From CAVVSD01 sp963757125 (GTDB lineage: Bacteria > Actinomycetota > Thermoleophilia > Solirubrobacterales > Solirubrobacteraceae): DNA of 64,000 nt. A model generated the notes under the pieces. That model saw nothing but the letters and a program-made list of their open reading frames with translations. It was not told the DNA's origin and made no database searches. The translations under genes were made by a program, and so were the position numbers. Below are positions 38,855 to 51,710 of the stretch, one piece after another. The stretch's first letter is position 1, and every line of letters begins with the position of its first letter. The DNA lies in assembly GCA_963757125.1 (NCBI GenBank), contig CAVWQP010000009.1, positions 1,674,001-1,738,000 on the forward strand. Direction: 5' to 3'.

Positions 38855-39838
38855 CTACATCGCTGGGGTCGCCGCGACCGCGTCGGCGACCACCTGGTCG
38901 CCGGTCAGGTCGAGTGCCTCGGGCGTGAGCACGAGGCGGTGCGACAGCACGGCCTCGGCGAGGTGCTGCACGTCGTCGGGCAGTGCGTGGTCGCGGCCCT
39001 GCAGGAGCGCGCGGGCCTTCGCGGCGCGCAGCAGCATGAGGCCGGCGCGGGGGCTCGCGCCGAGCTCGACGCGCGGGTCCGACCGCGTGCGCCCGAGCAG
39101 CGCGACGACGTACTGGCGCAGCGCCTGCGAGGCGTGCACGCGCAGCGTCGCGTCCTGGGCGGCGAGCAGCGACGGGGCGTCGGCGACGGGCTCGAGTGCC
39201 GCGACGCGGTCGCCGTGCTCGTGGGCGGCCAGCATGTCCGCCTCGCCCGCGGCCGACGGGTAGCCGAGCGACAGGCGCATCGTGAAGCGGTCGACCTGCG
39301 CCTCGGGCAGCGGGTAGGTGCCCTCGAACTCGACCGGGTTCTGCGTCGCGAGCACGACGAACGGCCGGGCGAGCTCGTGCGTGTAGACGTCGACGGTGAC
39401 CCGCCGCTCCTGCATGCACTCGAGCAGGCCGGACTGCGTCTTGGGCGACGCGCGGTTGATCTCGTCGACGAGCACGACGTTCGCGAAGATCGGCCCGGGC
39501 CGGAACTCGAAGCGGTCCTCGCGCTGGTTGAAGACGTTGACGCCGACGACGTCGGCGGGCAGGAGGTCCGCGGTGCACTGCACGCGCGCGAACTCGAGGT
39601 CGAGCGACCGGGCGAGCGAGCGGGCCAGCGTCGTCTTGCCGACGCCGGGGAGGTCCTCGATGAGGACGTGCCCCTCGGCGAGCAGGGCGACGACGAGGTC
39701 GGAGACGACCTCGCCCTTCACCTCGACGCTGGTCTCGATGTTCCGGGTGATCCGGCGGCCGAGCTCGACAGCCGCGTCGATCTCCTCTCCGGTGACCCGC
39801 GGCTGCTCCGCCTCCGTGCTCTCCACTCGACCCTCCAT
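38855..39838 (-). CDS. MoxR-family AAA+ ATPase
   Basis: A 327-residue AAA+ chaperone-like ATPase. Walker A is EDLPGVGKTTLARSLA, Walker B NVVLVDEINRASPKTQ, sensor 1 VLATQNPVEFEGTYPLPEAQ, followed by DRFTMRLSLGYP. The C-terminal lid has SPRAGLMLLRAAKA. MoxR proteins remodel or insert metal into partners with VWA domains, here probably DUF58. First gene of the four-gene operon and separated from the coaBC stop by two bases. Confidence 0.95.
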   Translation of the reverse strand: MEGRVESTEAEQPRVTGEEIDAAVELGRRITRNIETSVEVKGEVVSDLVVALLAEGHVLIEDLPGVGKTTLARSLARSLDLEFARVQCTADLLPADVVGVNVFNQREDRFEFRPGPIFANVVLVDEINRASPKTQSGLLECMQERRVTVDVYTHELARPFVVLATQNPVEFEGTYPLPEAQVDRFTMRLSLGYPSAAGEADMLAAHEHGDRVAALEPVADAPSLLAAQDATLRVHASQALRQYVVALLGRTRSDPRVELGASPRAGLMLLRAAKARALLQGRDHALPDDVQHLAEAVLSHRLVLTPEALDLTGDQVVADAVAATPAM

Positions 39839-39840
39839 AG

Positions 39841-41091
<1,251 letters not shown>

Positions 41092-41116
41092 CGCCCCGGG
41101 GCCCGGTCGCCGCGGG

Positions 41117-41344
41117 CTAGCGGTAGTGGTACTTCAGCTTGCCCTCGGCGACTTCCTCGAGGGCGATGGTCAGGTAGTTCTTGGACGCGGAGTCCACCAT
41201 GGGCGGCGGAAACTCGTCGAACGTCCCCTCCCCGAGGTTGTGGTAGTACGAGTTGATCTGCCGGGCGCGCTTGGCGGCCACGATCACCGAGGCGTAGTTG
41301 GAGTCCACCTGGGTGAGCAGACGATCGATGCGGGGAGAGATCAT
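41117..41344 (-). CDS. rpoZ: RNA polymerase omega subunit
   Basis: A 75-residue omega subunit, which helps beta-prime folding and assembly. It begins MISPRIDRLLTQVDSNYASV and contains AAKRARQINSYY, the conserved R-A-R-Q-I-N motif, and ends with an acidic helix (LTIALEEVAEGKLKYHY). The length is typical for actinobacteria. It lies 31 bases behind gmk. Confidence 0.95.
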   Translation of the reverse strand: MISPRIDRLLTQVDSNYASVIVAAKRARQINSYYHNLGEGTFDEFPPPMVDSASKNYLTIALEEVAEGKLKYHYR

Positions 41345-41375
41345 TCCCAGGATTCTACCGGGCTCCCCGGTGGTC

Positions 41376-41927
41376 TCAGATCGCGCCGCGGACGATCGCC
41401 TCGAGCTCGTCGACGGCGTCCTCCAGGCGGTCGTTCACCACCACGCGCGTGAACTCGCCCTGCGCCTCCAGCTCGCGCTCGGCGGTCGCGAGCCGGCGCT
41501 CGACCTGCTCGGGGTCGTCGGTGCCCCGCCCGATGAGTCGCGCGCGCAGCGCGTCGCGCGAGGGCGGCGCGATGAAGACCTGGACCGTCTCGGGCATCGC
41601 GGCCCTGACCTGGCGCGCGCCCTGCACCTCGATCTCCAGCACGACCGGCCGGCCCGCCGAGCCGCGAGTCTCGAGCTCCGACCTGAGGGTGCCGTAGCGG
41701 CGGCCCGAGTACTCCGCGTGCTCGACGAACTCCCCGGCGCGTACGCGCTCGTCGAACTCCTCGTCGGAGAGGAACCAGTAGTCCACGCCGTGGGTCTCGC
41801 CCGGGCGCGGACGGCGCGTCGTGGCGGACACGGCGAGCTCCAGGTCGGGGATGCGATCCAGCAGGCTCCGGATCAGCGTGCCCTTCCCGACCCCCGAGGG
41901 GCCGGTGATGACGATCGCGCCGGCTAT
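41376..41927 (-). CDS. gmk: Guanylate kinase
   Basis: Phosphorylates GMP to GDP. P-loop GPSGVGKGTLIRSLL, GMP-binding SATTRRPRPGETHGVDYWFL, GEFVEHAEYSGRRYGT and the lid region RLIGRGTDDPEQVERRL are all present. The start is unclear: the frame is open into mihF but the nearest in-frame ATG is inside mihF (42089), far beyond the homology. The frame reads A-I-A-G-A-I-V-I-T-G, where an ATA codon overlaps the mihF stop (ATAG, 41924-41927). An ATA start, or a base error in an original ATGA, would both fit. Confidence 0.9.
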   Translation of the reverse strand: MAGAIVITGPSGVGKGTLIRSLLDRIPDLELAVSATTRRPRPGETHGVDYWFLSDEEFDERVRAGEFVEHAEYSGRRYGTLRSELETRGSAGRPVVLEIEVQGARQVRAAMPETVQVFIAPPSRDALRARLIGRGTDDPEQVERRLATAERELEAQGEFTRVVVNDRLEDAVDELEAIVRGAI

Positions 41928-42265
41928 CGCCGGAGGAGCTGGACGAGCTCCGTGCGCTGGCGCTGGGAGAGGCCGCCGATGGTCTTGCTCGGCGAGATCC
42001 GGCACTGGGCCAGGATCTTGTTGACCTTCACGCGCCCGTACTTCGGGACCGCGAGGAGCATGTCGAAGACCTTGGCGGTCTCCACCCACTCCGGCGGATC
42101 GAGCAGGAGCTGGTGGATGGACGCGCGGGACCCCTTCAGGTCGCGCTTGAGCTGCGCACGCCTCGAACGGATCTCGTTCGCGCGCTGGAGCGCATCCATG
42201 CGTTGGGCCAGCGAGCGCTCGGGCGCTGCGGGCGGCTTGGTGGCGGTGTTCGGGGCGGGCGGCAC
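41924..42265 (-). CDS. mihF: Actinobacterial integration host factor
   Basis: Small basic nucleoid protein of the actinobacterial IHF type, unrelated in sequence to HU/IHF of proteobacteria. 113 residues: an Ala/Pro-rich start, then the helical part RANEIRSRRAQLKRDLKGSR and the DNA-binding core VGRVKVNKIL-like VPKYGRVKVNKILAQCRISP with ISPSKTIGGLSQRQRTEL. It supports integration, DNA condensation and gene control. Located before gmk, as in mycobacteria and streptomycetes. Confidence 0.95.
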   Translation of the reverse strand: MPPAPNTATKPPAAPERSLAQRMDALQRANEIRSRRAQLKRDLKGSRASIHQLLLDPPEWVETAKVFDMLLAVPKYGRVKVNKILAQCRISPSKTIGGLSQRQRTELVQLLRR

Positions 42266-42324
42266 CGGGACGGCGAGTCTACATACTCACCGGGCCCGAA
42301 CAACCCCCCAGAGGGCCAAAATGG

Positions 42325-42367
42325 CTCGACCTCCACCTCAGCTTGAGGGGAATCGAGGCAGGTCGAG
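42325..42367. other. Nested inverted repeats between mihF and carB
   Basis: The 168-base gap between carB stop and mihF start contains CTCGACCT (42325-42332) and its complement AGGTCGAG (42360-42367). Inside lies a second dyad, CCTCA-GCT-TGAGG (42336-42348). It may be a carB terminator, but no T run follows, or a control element for mihF, whose promoter must be in this gap or upstream. I see no convincing -35/-10 pair. Confidence 0.5.
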
Positions 42368-42433
42368 GCGAAAGTGATCGTTTGCAGGGGTTTCCTGCGA
42401 CCTCGACGCTGGCACGAGTGTTGTGCGCGCCAC

Positions 42434-45506
<3,073 letters not shown>

Positions 45507-45520
<14 letters not shown>

Positions 45521-46628
45521 GGATGGCCTCCAGGAAGCGGTCGAAGAGGTACAGGGAGTCGTTCGGGCCGGGGCCCGCCTCCGGGTGGTACTGCACGGTG
45601 CCGCCGGCGACGTCGAGCAGCGTGAGCCCCTCGACGGTCCGGTCGTAGAGGTTCACGTGGCTGAGGCGCGCCTCGCCGAAGTCGGTCGTCCAGCGCACGG
45701 CCTCGTCGGCCTCGATGCGCTGCTCGCCGTTCGGCCCGAGGACCGCGAAGCCGTGGTTCTGCGACGTGATCTCGATGCGACCGGTCTCCAGGTCCTTGAC
45801 GGGGTGGTTGCCGCCGCGGTGGCCGAACGGGAGCTTGAACGTGTCCAGCCCCACCGCCCGGCACAGCAGCTGGTGGCCGAGGCAGATGCCGAACGTCGGC
45901 TGCCTGCCGACGAGCGCGCGCAGGGTGTCGACGATGTGGTCGAGCGCCGCGGGGTCGCCCGGGCCGTTGGCCAGGAAGATCGCGTCGCCGCCGCGCGCCA
46001 GGAGCTCCTCCGCCGTCGTGCGCGCGGGGTGCAGCTCGACGATCGCGCCGCGCTCGGTGAAGTTGCGCACGATCGAGCCCTTGATGCCGGTGTCGATGGC
46101 GACGATCCGGGGCCCGTCGCCGTCGCCGTGGATCGTGAGCTCGCGCGGCGTGACGTCCTGCACGAGGTCGCGCCCGACCATCGACGGCTCGGCGTCGATG
46201 AGCTCGCGCGCCCGCGCCTCGGGGATCGACTCCGGGAACACGCCGCCGCGCATCGCGCCCTCGTCGCGGATGTGCAGGACGAGCGACCGGGTGTCGACGC
46301 CGGTGATCGCCGGGATGCCGTTGGCCCGCAGCCAGCGCAGCCAGCCGTCCTCGGCGCCCGGCGCGTCGTCGGTGTCGTTGGCCTCGCGCATGATCGCCGC
46401 GCGGGCCCAGGGCCGGTCGGACTCCATCGCCGCCGCCCGCACGCCGTAGTTGCCGATGTGCGGGTAGGTGAACGTGATGAGCTGGCCGGCGAAGGAGGGG
46501 TCGGTCATCGACTCCTGGTAGCCGCTCATGCCGGTCGTGAAGACGACCTCCCCCACGGCGTGGGTGTCCGCGCCGACGGCGTCGCCGTCGAAGCGCGTCC
46601 CGTCCTCCAGGAGCACGTAGGCGGTCAC
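45507..46628 (-). CDS. carA: Carbamoyl-phosphate synthase small subunit
   Basis: Glutaminase subunit of 373 residues feeding ammonia to CarB. It starts at GTG 46628 (VTAYVLLEDGTRFDG), overlapping the pyrC stop (GTGA). The class I amidotransferase triad has the Cys in TFGICLGHQLLCRA and His/Glu in TVQYHPEAGPGPND. The N-terminal domain has GVDTRSLVLHIRDEGAM. Confidence 0.97.
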
Positions 46629-47971
46629 TTGGCGGCGGTGAGCGCGAAGGCGCGCTCGCGGTAGGCGACGGCACCGGCGGCGAGGGTGAGCAGCACCTTG
46701 CCGTGCAGCTCGCGGCCGGCGAAGCAGCAGTTCTCCGAGCGGCTCTCGTAGCCGTTCTCCCCCACGACCCACCTGCGCCCCAGGTCGACGAGCGTGAGGT
46801 TCGCGGGCTGCCCGACCGCGACCGTCGGCTGCGGGATGCCGAACGGGATGCCGCCGCAGCACAGCCGGTCGACGAGCACGTCGAGTCCGAGGAGCCCGCC
46901 GAGGACGAGCTCGGTGTAGACCGCCGCGAAGGAGGTCTCCAGGCCGGTCGTCCCCATGGGCGCCTGCTCGAACGCGACCTCCTTCTCGTCGCGCGCGTGC
47001 GGGGCGTGGTCGGTGGCGATGCAGTCGATCGTCCCGTCGCGCAGGCCGTCGATGAGCGCCTTGCGGTCCGTCTCGGTGCGCAGCGGCGGGTTCATCTTCA
47101 TCCGCGTGTCGAGTCCGGCGACGTCCTCGTCGGTGAGCGTCAGGTGGTGCGGGCTGGCCTCGCACGTCACCTGGACGCCGTCGGCCTTCGCGGCGGCGAC
47201 CGCCTCGACGGAGGCGACGCAGCTGAGGTGCTGGAGGTGGATGCGGGCGTCCTCGTAGCCGGCCAGGAGGCAGTCGCGCGCGACGAGCGTGGACTCCGAG
47301 ACGCTCGGGATCCCGGCGACGCCGAGCCGGGCGCTGACCGCGCCCTCGTGCATCGCGCCGGTGCCCGACAGCGACATGTCCTCCTCGTGCAGCGCGATGA
47401 CGCGGTCGGCCAGGCGCTGGTACTGCAGCGCGCGGCGCATGACGCCGGCGTCGGCGATCGGGCGGCCGTCGTCGGTGAAGCCGAAGGCGCCGACGTCCGC
47501 GAGCTCGGCCATCTCGGTGAGGTCGCGGCCGTCCATCCCGCGCGTGACGCACGCCATGAAGCCGACCGGGATGCGCGCGTCGCGCGCCGCCGCCTCGAGC
47601 AGGGCGCCGAGGATCGGCGCGGTGTCGACGACGGGGTCCGTGTTGGCCATGCCGAGGATCGCGCAGAAGCCGCCGGCGGCGGCGGCGCGGGTCCCCGTCT
47701 CGAGGTCCTCCTTGTGCTCCTGGCCGGGGGTGCGCAGGTGCACGTGCGGGTCGACGAACGCGGGCAGCAGGTGCTTGCCCGCCCCGTCGACGACCTCGGC
47801 GCCGGGGCCGGCGTCGAGCGTGCCGGCCTCGCCGATCTCGGCGATCTCGCCGTCGCGGACGAGGACGTCGTGCAGCGCGTCGATGTGCGCGACCGGATCG
47901 ACGACGTGGGCGCCGCGGACGAGCAGCGTGGCGGGACGCGCGGGCGCGCGGGTGAGGGTCGGTGCGCTCAC
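46625..47971 (-). CDS. pyrC: Dihydroorotase
   Basis: Zinc amidohydrolase cyclising carbamoyl aspartate, 448 residues. Metal-binding H-x-H is in LLPAFVDPHVHLRTPGQEHK; further ligand histidines are in ALHEEDMSL and LQHLSC, and the catalytic Asp in ATDHAPHARDEK. It belongs to the long class I type (PyrC/PyrX group). The start overlaps the pyrB stop (ATGA). Confidence 0.97.
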   Translation of the reverse strand: MSAPTLTRAPARPATLLVRGAHVVDPVAHIDALHDVLVRDGEIAEIGEAGTLDAGPGAEVVDGAGKHLLPAFVDPHVHLRTPGQEHKEDLETGTRAAAAGGFCAILGMANTDPVVDTAPILGALLEAAARDARIPVGFMACVTRGMDGRDLTEMAELADVGAFGFTDDGRPIADAGVMRRALQYQRLADRVIALHEEDMSLSGTGAMHEGAVSARLGVAGIPSVSESTLVARDCLLAGYEDARIHLQHLSCVASVEAVAAAKADGVQVTCEASPHHLTLTDEDVAGLDTRMKMNPPLRTETDRKALIDGLRDGTIDCIATDHAPHARDEKEVAFEQAPMGTTGLETSFAAVYTELVLGGLLGLDVLVDRLCCGGIPFGIPQPTVAVGQPANLTLVDLGRRWVVGENGYESRSENCCFAGRELHGKVLLTLAAGAVAYRERAFALTAAK

Positions 47972-48906
47972 GCCGGCTGGGGCTCCCGCATCCGCGACGG
48001 GCTGTCGAGCCGCGTCCCGGCGAGCAGCTCGTAGAGCACCGCCATCCGGACGACGACGCCCGCGCGGACCTGCATGGTGATGACGGCCTGCGGCGAGTCG
48101 ACGACCTCACCGGACAGCTCGACCCCGCGGTTCACCGGGCCAGGGTGCATGAGCACCTGGCGCGGGTGCAGGCGGCGGCCGTTGATCTGGTAGCGGGCGG
48201 CGTACTCGCGCAGCGACGGCAGCTCCTTGCCGTCCATGCGCTCGCGCTGCACGCGCAGGGCGTAGACGACGTCGGCCTCGCGGAGGTCGTCGAGGTCGTA
48301 GCGCACGTCGCAGCCGAGGGCCTCGATGTCGCGCGGCATGAGCGTCGGCGGGCCGACGAGCGTGACGTGCGCACCCATGGCCCGGAAGGCGAGGATGTTC
48401 GAGCGCGCGACGCGCGAGTGCGCGATGTCGCCGACGATCCAGATCGAGCGCCCGTCGATGCCGCCGAGCTTCGAGCGCAGCGTGTGCACGTCGAGCAGGG
48501 CCTGCGTCGGGTGCTCGTGCTTCCCGTCCCCGGCGTTGACGACCGCCGCGCTCGTCCAGCCCGCCACGAGCGCGGCGGCGCCGGCGTGCGGGCTGCGGAT
48601 GACGATGGCATCGGGCGAGTGCGCGCCGAGCGTCAGGACCGTGTCCTTCAGCGACTCGCCCTTCTCGACGCTCGATCCGCTGGCCGCGAAGTTCACGACG
48701 TCGGCGCTCAGGCGCTTGGCGGCGAGCTCGAAGGACGAGCGGGTGCGCGTCGAGGCCTCGTAGAAGAGGTTCAGGACGGTGCGCCCGCGCAGCGCCGGGA
48801 CCTTCTTGACCTCGCGGTCGGCGATCTGCTCGAACGCGGTGGCGCGGTCGAGGATGCGCTCGATGTCCTCGCGCGTGAGATCGGCGATCGACAGCAGGTG
48901 CCTCAT
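47968..48906 (-). CDS. pyrB: Aspartate carbamoyltransferase catalytic subunit
   Basis: Condenses carbamoyl phosphate with aspartate, the committed pyrimidine step. 312 residues with the phosphate loop EASTRTRSSFELAAKRL, HEHPTQALLDVHTLR, and the aspartate loop region VLMHPGPVNRGVEL. No pyrI regulatory subunit is nearby, as expected for actinobacteria. Overlaps pyrR upstream and pyrC downstream by four bases each. Confidence 0.98.
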   Translation of the reverse strand: MRHLLSIADLTREDIERILDRATAFEQIADREVKKVPALRGRTVLNLFYEASTRTRSSFELAAKRLSADVVNFAASGSSVEKGESLKDTVLTLGAHSPDAIVIRSPHAGAAALVAGWTSAAVVNAGDGKHEHPTQALLDVHTLRSKLGGIDGRSIWIVGDIAHSRVARSNILAFRAMGAHVTLVGPPTLMPRDIEALGCDVRYDLDDLREADVVYALRVQRERMDGKELPSLREYAARYQINGRRLHPRQVLMHPGPVNRGVELSGEVVDSPQAVITMQVRAGVVVRMAVLYELLAGTRLDSPSRMREPQPA

Positions 48907-49454
48907 GCGACGGCCTCCTCCAGGGCGGTGATGGCGACCTCGTCGACCCCGTCGAGCTCCTCGACGCGGACGTTCACGCGCTCCTGCTTGGAGGTCGGGA
49001 GGTTCTTGCCGACGTAGTCGGGTCGGAACGGCAGCTCGCGGTGCCCGCGGTCGGCCAGGACGGCGAGCTGGATGCGGCCGGGGCGGCCGTAGTCGAAGAG
49101 CGCCTCGATCGCGGCGCGCACCGTGCGGCCCGTGTAGAGGACGTCGTCGACGATGACGATCGTGCGCCCGTCGACGTCGAAGTCGACGTGGCTGGCGTGG
49201 ACGACGGGCGCGCCGGAGCGGCTGCGCAGGTCGTCGCGGTAGAAGGCGATGTCGATGTCGCCGAGCGGGACGTCGGCGCCGAGCAGCTCGTCGAGCTGGT
49301 CCTTCAGGCGGGCGGCCAGGAAGGCGCCGCGGCGGTGGATCCCGACGAGCGCGAGCAGCTCCGGCTCGGGCGTCTTCTCCACGATCTCGTGCGCGATCCG
49401 CACGAGGGTTCGCCGCACGTCGTCCCTGTCCAGGACGACCTTCGCGTCAGGCAT
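48903..49454 (-). CDS. pyrR: PyrR bifunctional regulator/uracil phosphoribosyltransferase
   Basis: A 183-residue RNA-binding repressor of the pyr operon with the type I phosphoribosyltransferase fold. The PRPP motif is TIVIVDDVLYTGR (residues 98-110), preceded by VGIHRRGAFLA and DIAFYRDDL, and the PTSKQERVN segment is near the end. UMP/UTP-bound PyrR binds leader RNA and lowers expression; a matching hairpin sits in its own leader. First gene of pyrR-pyrB-pyrC-carA-carB. Confidence 0.97.
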   Translation of the reverse strand: MPDAKVVLDRDDVRRTLVRIAHEIVEKTPEPELLALVGIHRRGAFLAARLKDQLDELLGADVPLGDIDIAFYRDDLRSRSGAPVVHASHVDFDVDGRTIVIVDDVLYTGRTVRAAIEALFDYGRPGRIQLAVLADRGHRELPFRPDYVGKNLPTSKQERVNVRVEELDGVDEVAITALEEAVA

Positions 49455-49466
49455 GGTCTGCGGGTG

Positions 49467-49491
49467 CTCCTTTCCGGCCTCACGGGACCGG
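49467..49491 (-). promoter_or_regulatory. PyrR-type RNA binding hairpin overlapping the pyrR ribosome site region
   Basis: The leader reads CCGGTCCCGTGAGGCCGG (49491-49474), a stem CCGG/CCGG around a loop matching the Bacillus PyrR-binding consensus ARUCCNGNGAGGYU at 12 of 14 positions. It is followed directly by AAAGGAG (49473-49467), the likely ribosome binding site. In mycobacteria PyrR is reported to repress translation through a comparable leader, so translational control of the whole operon is the probable mechanism. Confidence 0.8.
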
Positions 49492-49547
49492 TTTGAAGGG
49501 GCGATGTCGTGCAGGAACGTAGCATCGGGCGCCGACGGCTCGCCGCG

Positions 49548-49880
49548 CTAGTCGAGGTCCCAGCCGAAGTACACCTCGATCGAGGCGATCCGGTCGCCGT
49601 CGAACCCGAAGATCTCCGTGTTGCGGAAGCGGGAGCCGTCCTTGCGGGTCGCCTCGTAGGTCACGAGGACCTCGTCGCCGATGTCGGCGAGGCGGACGTA
49701 GTCGAAGCGCTCGGTGCCGCCCGCGCCCGGCCAGCAGCGCTCGAAGTAGGTCGCGCGGTCGATGCCGACGTCCGGCGGGGCGGAGAAGACGAGGTCGTCG
49801 GCGAGCAGCGACTCGATGAGGTCGCGGTCAGCCGTGGTGAAGGCCGTGTAGGAGGCCTTGACGGTGTCGATGTGGTTCAT
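49548..49880 (-). CDS. SnoaL-like/NTF2-fold protein
   Basis: A 110-residue NTF2-fold protein: VKASYTAFTTADRDLIESLL, then LADDLVFSAPPD and the closing strand IASIEVYFGWDLD, as in SnoaL-like polyketide cyclase/ester cyclase relatives. Ligand and reaction are unknown. It stands alone on the minus strand, downstream of nothing obvious, with its stop about 90 bases from the pyrR leader. Confidence 0.85.
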   Translation of the reverse strand: MNHIDTVKASYTAFTTADRDLIESLLADDLVFSAPPDVGIDRATYFERCWPGAGGTERFDYVRLADIGDEVLVTYEATRKDGSRFRNTEIFGFDGDRIASIEVYFGWDLD

Positions 49881-49917
49881 GTGGGTGATGACTCGTCCGC
49901 GGGTACGGACTCATCAC

Positions 49918-50127
49918 GTGAGCACCTCTACCCCCATCCGTCTCGGCGCGACCGGCCTCCGTGGCTGGCGCGCGAAGGTCGGCGACACCGTCGCACGGCC
50001 CGCCGGCCGCCATACGCCGCTGACCGAGGAGCAGGTTCGTGCGCTCGTGGGCGCGGCGTTCCTCGCGCTCAGCCTGGTCTACCTGGCGCAGGCCGGGCGC
50101 GACGCCGTCCGCACGCTGCGGGGCTGA
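49918..50127 (+). CDS. Small single-pass membrane protein
   Basis: A 69-residue ORF from GTG 49918 (VSTSTPIRLGATGLRGWRAK). A basic N-terminal half precedes one predicted helix, VGAAFLALSLVYLAQAG, and a short basic end. It is unrecognised. It is divergent from the SnoaL-like gene (37 bases) and its stop touches that of the convergent LLM gene. Confidence 0.55.
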   Translation: MSTSTPIRLGATGLRGWRAKVGDTVARPAGRHTPLTEEQVRALVGAAFLALSLVYLAQAGRDAVRTLRG

Positions 50128-50871
50128 TCACGGCCCGGCGTCGATCGTCTCGCGCAGCTGGTCGGGATCGGGGTCCGGGCCGAACGACGTGAGGACCCAG
50201 GTCGCGCCTGCGGCGGCCCACGGCCCGGGGTCGTCGCCGGGCTCGATGTCGGTGACGAGCTCGAACGGCGGGCCCGGCAGCTCGGCGGCCAGCTCCGTGA
50301 GCGCCTCGGGGCCGGGCAGGTCGATGACGAAGTAGCCCTCCCAGTTCGCGGCGCGGCGCAGCGGGCGGCGGTTGGGGTAGCGCCCGGCGAGCCAGATCGG
50401 GATCCGCGGCTGCTGCAGCGGGACCGGCTCGAGCTCGCCCGCCCACCAGCGCGGCAGCTTCTCGAGCGTGTCGTCCAGCCGGCGCGCCAGCTCCTTGGGC
50501 TCGGACGGGTCGCCGAACGGGCTGAGCTCGCCGTGCTTGTCCGCGCCGAGACCCAGCCCCAGGATCACGCGACCGTTGCTCAGATGGTCGAGCGTGACGA
50601 TCTCGCGCGAGAGCTTCTGCGGGCGGCGGCGGCCCGGCGGCGTGACCATCGGGCCGAGCAGGACGCGCTCGGTCGTCATCGCCATCGCCGCCATGGCGAC
50701 CCATGGATCGGCGACCGCCTTCGCGGGCGGCGAGTACACGATGTGGTCCCAGAGGAAGACGGCGTCCCAGCCGCGCTCCTCGGCACGGGCCGCCAGGTCC
50801 GCGAGAAGCCGCGGATCGCTCAGCGCGTTGAACGGCGCGAGGGTGAGCCCTCGTCTAGCCTCGCCAGTCAT
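50128..50871 (-). CDS. LLM-class flavin-dependent oxidoreductase
   Basis: Luciferase-like monooxygenase fold, 247 residues, probably F420- or FMN-dependent. Marks are EERGWDAVFLWDHIVYSPP, ERVLLGPMVTPPGRRRP, LDHLSNGRVILGLGLGAD and IPIWLAGRYPNRRPLRRAA. The substrate is unknown. ATG 50871 shares the CATG with the start of the divergent YtoQ gene, so its promoter must lie within that gene, or the true start is slightly further in. Confidence 0.9.
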   Translation of the reverse strand: MTGEARRGLTLAPFNALSDPRLLADLAARAEERGWDAVFLWDHIVYSPPAKAVADPWVAMAAMAMTTERVLLGPMVTPPGRRRPQKLSREIVTLDHLSNGRVILGLGLGADKHGELSPFGDPSEPKELARRLDDTLEKLPRWWAGELEPVPLQQPRIPIWLAGRYPNRRPLRRAANWEGYFVIDLPGPEALTELAAELPGPPFELVTDIEPGDDPGPWAAAGATWVLTSFGPDPDPDQLRETIDAGP

Positions 50872-51340
50872 GGCCCTGAATGTGTACCTGAGTGGCGAGA
50901 TCCACACCGACTGGCGCCAGCGGATCGAGCGCGGCGCGGCCGAGGCCGGGCTCGACGTCGAGTTCGGCGCGCCGGTGACCGACCACAGCGCCTCCGACAA
51001 CGCCGGCGTCGCGATCCTCGGCGACCAGGAGAGGCCGTTCTGGAAGGACAACCTCGGCGCCGGGGTCAACGCGATCCGCACCCGGACGCTGCTCGACCGC
51101 GCGGACGTCGTCGTCGTGCGCTTCGGCGAGCAGTACCGCCAGTGGAACGCCGCGTTCGACGCGGGCTACGCGGCGGCACTCGGCAAGCCGCTCGTCGTCC
51201 TGCATCCCGAGGAGCACGACCACGCCCTCAAGGAGGTCGACCGCGCGGCGCTGGCCGTCGCCCGGGAGCCCGAGCAGGTCGTCGACATCCTGCGCTACGC
51301 GCTGCACGGGCTGCTGCCCGCGGTCGCTACCCGACGGTGA
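50870..51340 (+). CDS. YtoQ family protein
   Basis: A 156-residue protein of the YtoQ family, a nucleoside deoxyribosyltransferase-like fold of unknown function. The start MALNVYLSGEIHTDWRQRIE is characteristic, followed by PVTDHSASDNAGVAILG and RADVVVVRFGEQYRQWNAAF. Its start codon overlaps that of the LLM gene by two bases, and its end overlaps the convergent PASTA gene by 14 bases. Confidence 0.9.
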   Translation: MALNVYLSGEIHTDWRQRIERGAAEAGLDVEFGAPVTDHSASDNAGVAILGDQERPFWKDNLGAGVNAIRTRTLLDRADVVVVRFGEQYRQWNAAFDAGYAAALGKPLVVLHPEEHDHALKEVDRAALAVAREPEQVVDILRYALHGLLPAVATRR

Positions 51341-51710
51341 TGCGGACCGCGGAGCCCTGCTCGAGGTAGGTCCCGGCCTTCGGCGTCTGCTTCACGACGT
51401 GAAGCGTGGAGAACATCTCCTTGAAGACGCCTCCGCCCTGGACGTCGGCCTCGAACTTCCGCGCCGCCAGGCGCTGCTTGGCGACGTCGAGCTGCACGCC
51501 GACGAGGTCGGGCACGAGCGTCCGGACGATGACCGTCCCGGGCGTCGTGACCGGCGGCGCCGTGACGGTCTTCGCGACGGTGATCGTCCTCGGCTGAGAG
51601 GCGGCCGGGGCGTCGTCGCCGTTGACCACGATCGCCAGGAGCGCGCCGAACAGCACGCCGCACGCGACGCCGAGGATGACGGTCGGCCAAGTCGGAGCGG
51701 AGAGCCTCAT
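51327..51710 (-). CDS. Membrane-anchored PASTA-domain protein
   Basis: A 127-residue protein with an N-terminal helix (VILGVACGVLFGALLAIVV), a Thr/Pro-rich linker and one PASTA domain (VPDLVGVQLDVAKQRLAARK, then VVKQTPKAGTYLEQGSAVRI). PASTA domains bind peptidoglycan fragments or beta-lactams in PknB-type kinases and PBPs; here there is no kinase or transpeptidase part. It overlaps the rnz stop by four bases. Confidence 0.9.
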   Translation of the reverse strand: MRLSAPTWPTVILGVACGVLFGALLAIVVNGDDAPAASQPRTITVAKTVTAPPVTTPGTVIVRTLVPDLVGVQLDVAKQRLAARKFEADVQGGGVFKEMFSTLHVVKQTPKAGTYLEQGSAVRITVG

